DNA from: Bacteroidales bacterium
GTDB lineage: Bacteria > Bacteroidota > Bacteroidia > Bacteroidales > VadinHA17
Reading direction: 5' to 3'
Assembly: GCA_003157055.1 (NCBI GenBank)
Contig: PMIG01000106.1
Location: forward strand, 1 to 8,241
Length of the DNA stretch: 8,241 nt
Position numbers and translations under genes: made by a program. Under the pieces are notes generated by a model that saw nothing but the letters and a program-made list of their open reading frames with translations, was not told the origin of the DNA and ran no database searches. This document shows, one piece after another, positions 1 to 5,326 of the stretch (position 1 is its first letter; each line of letters begins with the position of its first letter).

Positions 1-1
1 C

Positions 2-64
2 CGCAAAATGATGAAAATGGTTACGAAGGGGGGTAACGCTGCCAGGCTTATGGGACGCAGATAA
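2..64 (+). CDS. ffh: Signal recognition particle protein Ffh, C-terminal end (partial)
   Basis: Only the last 20 codons and the TAA stop are present; the gene enters from the left edge. The readable end is rich in Met, Lys and Gly (KMMKMVTKGGNAARLMGRR), which is how the methionine-rich M domain of Ffh ends. Ffh is the GTPase subunit of the signal recognition particle; it binds 4.5S RNA and signal sequences of nascent membrane proteins in the cytoplasm. Position supports the call: from general knowledge of the phylum, ffh followed directly by folD is common in Bacteroidota. The stop lies 9 bases before the folD ATG and in the same reading frame, so the two genes are probably cotranscribed. The fragment is short, so the identification rests on the motif and the neighbour together. 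Confidence 0.8.
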   Translation, partial: RKMMKMVTKGGNAARLMGRR

Positions 65-73
65 TATCCGGAT

Positions 74-946
74 ATGTATACAATAATCGACGGCAGGAAA
101 ACAGCTGCTGACATAAGGAAGGAGATTGCAGAAGAAGTTCTGAAGCTTAAGGATGAGGGTAAAAAGATCCCTCATCTTGCCGCAATCCTGGTGGGTAATG
201 ATCCGTCAAGCGTGACTTATGTGGCAAATAAAATTAAGGATTGTGAAGAAGTTGGATTCCTTTCAACTCTTGTAAGGTATGAAGAGAACATTCCAGAGGT
301 TGTTTTGCTTAAAAAGATAGTTGCACTGAACAAAGACAATGATATTGATGCATTTATTGTTCAGCTCCCGTTGCCTGATCACATATCTGAAAACAGGGTA
401 ATTGAATCAATAAACCCGAACAAGGATGCTGACGGTTTCCATCCGGTCAACCTTGGAAGAATGATCATCGGGCTTCCCGGTTTCGTGCCTGCCACACCAT
501 TCGGAATTGTAGAGCTAATAAAGAGGTACGGAATTGAGACATCCGGGAAAAACTGCATTGTGCTTGGACGAAGCAATATTGTAGGCCGCCCGGTAAGCAT
601 CCTTCTTTCACAGAAAGGAATGGATGCGACAGTAACCGTTGCCCACAGCCACACAAAGAATTTGCCGGATCTGATAAGAGAATCTGATATCATAATAGCT
701 GCACTCGGCTTTCCGGGTTTTGTAAAAGCCGGAATGGTAAAGGAGGGAGCAGTGGTAATAGATGTCGGCACCACACGGATTGAAGCACCCGGCACTAAAA
801 GCGGATTCAGGCTTGCAGGTGATGTCGATTTTGAGAACGTAGCTCCCAGATGCTCCTATATTACTCCTGTTCCGGGTGGAGTAGGCCCGATGACACGAGT
901 CTCACTGCTCAGAAATACACTCAGAGCTGCTGAAATGAAGAGATAG
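74..946 (+). CDS. folD: Bifunctional methylenetetrahydrofolate dehydrogenase / methenyltetrahydrofolate cyclohydrolase
   Basis: FolD interconverts 5,10-methylene-THF, 5,10-methenyl-THF and 10-formyl-THF in the cytoplasm, supplying one-carbon units for purines and formyl-Met-tRNA. At 290 residues it has the usual family length. The N-terminal catalytic domain shows the Y49-x3-K53 pair, the QLPLP motif at 97-101 and [10 protein letters not shown] around 117-126, with D120 matching the catalytic Asp. The NAD(P)-binding half shows GRSNIVGRP at 165-173, the AHSHT segment near 190-194, IDVGT, GDVDF, and the [10 protein letters not shown] signature near the C-terminus. All expected catalytic positions look intact. 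The start is fixed: the in-frame codon 12 bases upstream is the ffh stop, and no other ATG lies between. There is no strong Shine-Dalgarno, as is usual in this phylum. It probably forms a unit with ffh. Confidence 0.97.
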   Translation: MYTIIDGRKTAADIRKEIAEEVLKLKDEGKKIPHLAAILVGNDPSSVTYVANKIKDCEEVGFLSTLVRYEENIPEVVLLKKIVALNKDNDIDAFIVQLPLPDHISENRVIESINPNKDADGFHPVNLGRMIIGLPGFVPATPFGIVELIKRYGIETSGKNCIVLGRSNIVGRPVSILLSQKGMDATVTVAHSHTKNLPDLIRESDIIIAALGFPGFVKAGMVKEGAVVIDVGTTRIEAPGTKSGFRLAGDVDFENVAPRCSYITPVPGGVGPMTRVSLLRNTLRAAEMKR

Positions 947-963
947 CTAATCTGTTAATGCTT

Positions 964-1944
964 TCAGATTCCTTTGAAATACAGGTCATAACCACCTTTT
1001 CCCCCTGGCCTGTCGGAAGAAAAAATCATATATACATTATAGAATGTTCTGTCGTAACCGATAGCAGGGCAGGTTTCGTTGTATTGTGTATTTACATCAG
1101 GACCGAAATTAACCGGCGAATTCCATTTGCCATTTTTAAAGACGGAATAGTAAAGATCAAATCCACCCAAACCTCCTGAACGGTTTGAAGCAAAAACCAT
1201 AATATTTTGATAAACGAAGGGACATTTATCATCACCTGTGCTGTTGATGCTGTCGACTTTGACAAGTGGCCGGAATGGTTTGGACAACCATACCGAGAGA
1301 GCTGTATCTAATGACCTGGATTTCTGGTAGATGTCAAAATCTCCGCCTGCTGACGAGGAGAAGTAGAGAGTATCCTGGTTTGCATCAAAGCATATGTAGG
1401 CTTCATCGCCTGTTGTATTTAGCATATTAGCAGTGGCTGGGGCGATAACATCGGGTAGGGTACTTGATGCCACTGGTCTGTTCATAGTATAATAAAAATC
1501 AAGATTTCCGCTACCATTATCCTTGGAAAAAAACAGATACTCATATCCATCGGTCGGACTGTAAAGTCTGTACGGAGCAATTCTGTCGTTTGTTCCGTTT
1601 ACTGCTGCCAGAAGCTTCGTAAGGAAAGAATCCGAGGTAAGGTCGGATCCAAGGCCGAAAATCCCTTTATCCTGATCCCATGTGTATGAAACCGAACCCT
1701 GAACAAAATCATGCCTGCTGCCAGAACTGTTTTTGCTGCTTGAATATATCAGTAATTGCATATAGAGATTCGGGTCCATATCGTCATATGCTGAATTAAG
1801 ACCGGTAAGAACCGTTAATGAATCAGGGAAAACACCATACGGATATTTAATCGTATCAGTTTTCTTGCAGCCCATAATGCCATTCAATACTATTAATATG
1901 CTAAAAACCAATGCTGAAGATAAGCTTGCAGATGATTTTTTCAT
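964..1944 (-). CDS. Lipoprotein with PD40/WD40-like beta-propeller repeats
   Basis: 326 residues. The N-terminus is a type II signal peptide: Lys-Lys at 2-3, a hydrophobic stretch about 10-22, and a lipobox ending GIMGC with the acylated Cys at 26. The mature part contains several PD40-like strands, the recurrent F/Y-x-S-(N/D/S)-x-x-G-G-x-x-D-(I/L)-Y pattern: residues about 135-152, 191-207, 247-268 and 305-323, the last two being near-textbook copies (SNRSGGLGGFDLYY and SSDRPGGKGGYDLYF). A further divergent copy may sit at 60-80. This predicts an envelope-anchored partial beta-propeller. Many Bacteroidota PD40 proteins also carry a C-terminal OmpA peptidoglycan-binding domain; this one stops right after the last repeat. 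The residues after the Cys (KKTDT) do not clearly match a surface-export signal, so a periplasm-facing location is as likely as the cell surface. Function is unknown. It converges on folD and is not in an operon with its neighbours. Confidence 0.85.
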   Translation of the reverse strand: MKKSSASLSSALVFSILIVLNGIMGCKKTDTIKYPYGVFPDSLTVLTGLNSAYDDMDPNLYMQLLIYSSSKNSSGSRHDFVQGSVSYTWDQDKGIFGLGSDLTSDSFLTKLLAAVNGTNDRIAPYRLYSPTDGYEYLFFSKDNGSGNLDFYYTMNRPVASSTLPDVIAPATANMLNTTGDEAYICFDANQDTLYFSSSAGGDFDIYQKSRSLDTALSVWLSKPFRPLVKVDSINSTGDDKCPFVYQNIMVFASNRSGGLGGFDLYYSVFKNGKWNSPVNFGPDVNTQYNETCPAIGYDRTFYNVYMIFSSDRPGGKGGYDLYFKGI

Positions 1945-2001
1945 GATGAACAGGTTAACATGTGATACTAACGTAAAGATATTAATATTTAGTATTAAAT
2001 G

Positions 2002-2027
2002 AAAAACCGGGTGGGTGCCCGGTTTTT
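2002..2027. terminator. Intrinsic terminator-like hairpin, usable on both strands
   Basis: A perfect 10-base inverted repeat (AAAAACCGGG / CCCGGTTTTT) encloses the 6-base loop TGGGTG. The five G/C pairs sit next to the loop and the A/T pairs form the foot, so each strand has a run of five T at its 3' side. This is the standard bidirectional intrinsic terminator shape. Its location is odd: it lies between two divergently transcribed genes, upstream of both, so neither annotated gene ends here. Confidence 0.75.
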
Positions 2028-2198
2028 CTGAGGTAGAATTTAGGTTAATTCTTGGGTAAATTGAGTATAGGGTAATAAAATTGTTTTTACATAAATAAGA
2101 TGAATATTATAGCTGCGAGGTTGCGTATATTTAATAAAAAAATGCAAGAAAAATATATTTATTCGTATTGATCTGGAAATAAGATGTTTAAAAAAATA

Positions 2199-2206
2199 TA
2201 ATTTTG
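2199..2206 (+). promoter_or_regulatory. Candidate Bacteroidota -7 box upstream of the TPR gene
   Basis: TAATTTTG matches the TAnnTTTG consensus of the primary sigma factor in this phylum exactly. No TTG lies at the expected distance upstream, and the surrounding DNA is so AT-rich that a chance match is plausible. If it is used, transcription would start about 2212 and leave a leader of roughly 65 bases before the ATG at 2279. Confidence 0.3.
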
Positions 2207-2278
2207 TTAATAATTGAAGATAGGCCGGGTAAACACTGTTGGAATTAGTATTATTTTTACAAAGTAGCAGAATTAGCA

Positions 2279-3691
2279 ATGGAAGAGGATAAGTTCGGAT
2301 ACCCGTTTGAGGAAGAGGTTAAACAAGCTGTCCAGAAGTTTGAAAGGATGCGAAGGAATAATGAAAATTATTTCTTTGATGTGGTCGAGTTTGAGTCAAT
2401 AATTGATTATTATATTGAATCAAATAACCCGGCACAGGCTTTTGAAGCAGCGTCGATGGCAACAGAACAGCATCCCCAATCGGTTTCGATTCAGCTAAGG
2501 AAAGCCAAAGTCCTTCTTGACAAGGGTCGTGCCGTTGAGGCGCTCAGGATACTGAAAAAACTTGAGCATATAGAACCAGGTAACCATGATATCTATGTAA
2601 CTAAGGGAACAGCCATGGGCATGCTGGGAGATATCCAGGGAGCCAGGAAAGTGTTCGATTATGCCTTGTCGCTCGATTCCGATGAAGTTGAAAACATACT
2701 CTTTGCAATAGTATCCGTCTTGCAGAACCTGAATTATTATGAACAGCTCATTCCATATCTTCTCCAGCTTATGGAAAAGGAGCCAAATTTCAGGGCTCAT
2801 CTTTATGACCTGGCTTATGCTTATGAGAAAACAGAAGATTATGTAAACAGCATTTCTTATTATCTGAAGTACCTTGAAGAAGAACCGTTCTCAGACTCTG
2901 CATGGTACAATCTGGGTATCATTTACAATAAGCTTGATCAATCGGAGAAAGCAATAGAGGCATATGATTATGCACTTGCCATAAACTCCGAGAACACCTT
3001 TGCTCTTTTCAACAAAGGAAACTTGCTGTGCAATCTTGAACGTCATGCTGAAGCGATTCCTGTCTATCTTGAATATCTCGAGAATGAACCGGATAGCTTT
3101 GAGGCAATGACATATCTTGCAGAATGTTACGAAAGAAATGTGAATATACTCCTGGCAAAGAAATACTACCGCGAAGCTATTGAACTTGCCCCTGAATTTG
3201 CCGATCCATGGTTCGGACTCGGAGTTATAGAACTGAATTCAGGCAATCCCGACGACAGCCTTATTTATTTCAGAAAGGCAGTTCGCCTCGACGACGAAAA
3301 CCCTGAGTTCTGGTACCTTCTCGGTAAGGCCCATTATGTGAAAAATGAGCTTAAATCAGCACTGAGCTGCTTCAGGGAAGCGCTTAAAATAGATATATAT
3401 TATGATGACGTATGGATCGACCTTGGCAAAATCCTGCTGAAGGAGAAACTCATAGAAAAGGCAATTCCTTACCTTGAACATGCCTATAAAGTAACAGGTG
3501 ATGTCCCCGGTATAAATTATATTATGGCTTCACTTTATCTTCATGCAGGAGCCTTTGACAAGGCATTCAGGCACATCTCTCTGGCAATCGATATTGACAA
3601 TGATATTTTCAGCGAGTATTCTGAACTATTCCCTTCAGCCCTGCTATCCAGGAAGATTGTCAAGCTTTTAAAATCGAATGATCTTATCTGA
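2279..3691 (+). CDS. Tetratricopeptide repeat protein, cytoplasmic
   Basis: 470 residues with no signal peptide or membrane segment, acidic overall, made almost entirely of TPR helical pairs. Repeats can be read from about residue 35 to 445, roughly eleven units. The clearest are 206-239 (WYNLGIIYNKLDQSEKAIEAYDYAL), 240-273, 309-341 (WFGLGVIELNSGNPDDSLIYFRKAV), 343-375 (WYLLGKAHYVKNELKSALSCFREAL) and 377-405; the residues shown are given as pattern only and carry the canonical W/Y-LG-Y-A-F-A spacing. TPR arrays are protein-binding scaffolds, and no catalytic domain is attached. It is the first gene of a probable operon: the comA homologue begins 25 bases after its stop and aroE follows. I cannot name a partner. 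The order is suggestive of a conserved block, but I infer no function in aromatic or sulfonate metabolism from position alone. Confidence 0.85.
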   Translation: MEEDKFGYPFEEEVKQAVQKFERMRRNNENYFFDVVEFESIIDYYIESNNPAQAFEAASMATEQHPQSVSIQLRKAKVLLDKGRAVEALRILKKLEHIEPGNHDIYVTKGTAMGMLGDIQGARKVFDYALSLDSDEVENILFAIVSVLQNLNYYEQLIPYLLQLMEKEPNFRAHLYDLAYAYEKTEDYVNSISYYLKYLEEEPFSDSAWYNLGIIYNKLDQSEKAIEAYDYALAINSENTFALFNKGNLLCNLERHAEAIPVYLEYLENEPDSFEAMTYLAECYERNVNILLAKKYYREAIELAPEFADPWFGLGVIELNSGNPDDSLIYFRKAVRLDDENPEFWYLLGKAHYVKNELKSALSCFREALKIDIYYDDVWIDLGKILLKEKLIEKAIPYLEHAYKVTGDVPGINYIMASLYLHAGAFDKAFRHISLAIDIDNDIFSEYSELFPSALLSRKIVKLLKSNDLI

Positions 3692-3716
3692 TAACGATAC
3701 ATATAGCTTTTGATTT

Positions 3717-4493
3717 ATGAAAACAATTCTCCCGTTTTTACCGGAACGTCCTTCCAAACCAAGAAATTCAGGCCTCACCATGGTCATGGATAAAGGGCTT
3801 AGCATCAGGGAAGCTGAAGATCTTATGTCAGTTGGAAGCAAATACACAGATTTTGTGAAGCTTGGGTTCGGAACCTCAGTTATCACACCGGGATTAAAGA
3901 AAAAAATCAGAATATATAAAGAAGCAGGGGTCATTCCATATTTTGGTGGTACTCTTTTTGAAGCCTTTATAGTCAGGGACATGTTCAGGGAATTCATTAA
4001 ATTCCTTGATAAATATGAAATAGATTTGGTAGAGGTATCTGACGGGTCTTATGATATTGAACATTCCAGGAAGCTGGAGTACATTAAAATCCTTTCAAAA
4101 CGCGGAACTGTGATCTCTGAAGTAGGCTCCAAGAAGAAAGAAGTGGTTTATTCGCCCGATGAATGGGTAGCAATGATGAAATCTGAACTCGCAGCAGGTT
4201 CGGTTAAGGTGATAGCAGAAGCGCGAGAATCCGGTACAACAGGTATCTATAATGAAGACGGATCAATCAATAATAAGATAATTGGTGCAATATCAGAACA
4301 TGTAAAGCTCGAGAATGTGATATGGGAAGCTCCGATGAAAGCTCAGCAGGCATGGTTTATCAAGCACTTTGGCGCTAATGTAAACCTTGGGAATATAGCA
4401 CCGTATGAGGTAATATCTCTCGAGACTCTGCGCCTTGGTCTTCGTGGAGATACTTTTTTCCAGTTCCTTCCTGACAATATGATGGGCAAGTGA
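3717..4493 (+). CDS. comA: Phosphosulfolactate synthase (ComA) family protein
   Basis: 258 residues, the normal length for the single-domain TIM-barrel ComA family. Archaeal ComA adds sulfite to phosphoenolpyruvate to give (2R)-phospho-3-sulfolactate, the first step of coenzyme M synthesis. Family blocks are seen in order: MDKGL at 24-28, KLGFGTS at 48-54, GGTLFE at 77-82, VEVSDGS at 105-111, SEVGSKK at 134-140, EARESG at 168-173, WEAPMKAQQ at 203-211, and a long signature at 223-246 containing NLGNIAP and ETLRLGLRGDT. I recall this last block as almost identical in the methanogen enzyme. The start is firm because an in-frame TGA lies 6 bases upstream. Family membership is secure, but the reaction here is not: the family also includes plant HSA32, which has no established enzyme activity, and no comB, comC or sulfopyruvate gene is in the window. 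A sulfonate product such as sulfolactate, or a sulfonolipid precursor, is possible. Confidence 0.9.
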   Translation: MKTILPFLPERPSKPRNSGLTMVMDKGLSIREAEDLMSVGSKYTDFVKLGFGTSVITPGLKKKIRIYKEAGVIPYFGGTLFEAFIVRDMFREFIKFLDKYEIDLVEVSDGSYDIEHSRKLEYIKILSKRGTVISEVGSKKKEVVYSPDEWVAMMKSELAAGSVKVIAEARESGTTGIYNEDGSINNKIIGAISEHVKLENVIWEAPMKAQQAWFIKHFGANVNLGNIAPYEVISLETLRLGLRGDTFFQFLPDNMMGK

Positions 4494-4522
4494 TCCAGCT
4501 TAATTAATAACGTACTTCCCCG

Positions 4523-5275
4523 ATGAGAAAATTCGGACTGATCGGATATCCACTGGGGCACTCCTTCTCTCAGAAATACTTCACTTCGAAATTTGCTGAA
4601 GAACATATTTTTGATTGTTCCTACGAAAACTTTCCGCTTACTTCACTTGATAATTTTCACGACCTTATCTCCAACAACCCTGACCTGTGCGGACTCAATG
4701 TGACAATTCCCTATAAAACGGAGATACTCAGGCATGTTGATGCAGCCGATCAGGTAACAGGGGAAATTGGTGCTGCCAATTTACTAAAGATCAGGAGGGA
4801 AGACGGGAAAATGAGGATAATTGCCTATAACAGCGATGTGGTAGGAATCAGAGACTCGGTTATTTCATTATTCCCTGAAACTCATGAAACAGCTCTCATA
4901 ATTGGAACCGGCGGCAGTTCAAAAGCTGTTTCGTGGACTCTAAGAAACCTGGGTTTCAGAGTGCTCATTGTTTCAAGAAACAAAAAGGAGGATATCCTTG
5001 GATATGAAGATATCAATGCTCATCTGCTTAAAAACATAAGACTTATTGTCAATACCACGCCTCTTGGAATGTTCCCAAAAACAGAAGGTAAGCCGGACCT
5101 TGATTATAATCTTCTGGATGAGAGGCATACACTTTTCGACCTGGTCTATAACCCGGAATTTACCAGCTTCCTGAAGATGGGAAAAGAGAGAGGCTGTAAA
5201 ATAATCACTGGTCTTAAAATGCTATATTCCCAGGCAGAAAGGTCATGGGAGATATGGAATGATGAAAAGTTGTGA
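4523..5275 (+). CDS. aroE: Shikimate dehydrogenase (NADP-dependent)
   Basis: AroE reduces 3-dehydroshikimate to shikimate, the fourth step of the chorismate pathway, in the cytoplasm. 250 residues is slightly short for the family but complete. Shikimate-binding serines are S14 and S16 in GHSFS; the catalytic pair is K65 (in NVTIPYK) and D105 (in YNSD). GAANLL at 83-88 and the glycine-rich loop GTGGSSKA at 128-135 follow, then SRNK at 151-154, whose Arg favours NADP. NTTPLGM, DLVYNPE and the C-terminal GLKMLYSQA block are all present. Small departures from the commonest motifs are Gln at 17, where many AroE proteins have Pro, and Ser at 104 in the usual N-T-D. The start is fixed by an in-frame TAA 15 bases upstream with no other ATG between. 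It begins 29 bases after comA and is the last gene of the cluster. Confidence 0.96.
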   Translation: MRKFGLIGYPLGHSFSQKYFTSKFAEEHIFDCSYENFPLTSLDNFHDLISNNPDLCGLNVTIPYKTEILRHVDAADQVTGEIGAANLLKIRREDGKMRIIAYNSDVVGIRDSVISLFPETHETALIIGTGGSSKAVSWTLRNLGFRVLIVSRNKKEDILGYEDINAHLLKNIRLIVNTTPLGMFPKTEGKPDLDYNLLDERHTLFDLVYNPEFTSFLKMGKERGCKIITGLKMLYSQAERSWEIWNDEKL

Positions 5276-5326
5276 TTCTTTAATTACAAGAAATAGTAAA
5301 AAGTACCTGCCTCCAAAGTTTAAGAA

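Larger units (their letters stand above)
1945..2278. other. Divergent intergenic spacer, AT-rich
   Basis: This 334-base region separates the minus-strand lipoprotein gene from the plus-strand TPR gene. It holds the terminator-like hairpin at 2002-2027 and a candidate plus-strand -7 box at 2199-2206. A weaker minus-strand candidate for the lipoprotein gene is TATCTTTA, the complement of 1974-1981, which misses the final G of TAnnTTTG and has only TTTC at the -33 spacing. The rest is A/T-rich with no tRNA-like fold and no credible protein. A 79-codon minus-strand frame across 2040-2279 reads as low-complexity I/L/F/Y/N sequence and overlaps the TPR start, so I do not call it. Confidence 0.7.

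Noticed and set aside
379..795. 138-codon minus-strand frame inside folD
   Set aside because: It is wholly antisense to a well-conserved enzyme gene and has no domain of its own.
949..970. Hairpin AATCTG / CAGATT between the folD and lipoprotein stops
   Set aside because: A six-base stem with a ten-base loop, two G/C pairs and no T tract is too weak to call a terminator.
958..1179. 73-codon plus-strand frame after folD
   Set aside because: It is antisense to the C-terminal PD40 repeats of the lipoprotein gene, which are clearly the coding strand.
2040..2279. 79-codon minus-strand open frame in the divergent spacer
   Set aside because: It reads as I/L/F/Y/N-rich sequence typical of AT-rich noncoding DNA, overlaps the TPR start codon, and has no recognisable domain or start signal.
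4523..5275. Gln17 and Ser104 in AroE as possible loss-of-function changes
   Set aside because: The catalytic Lys65 and Asp105 and the substrate serines are intact, and both changes look like tolerated lineage variation.
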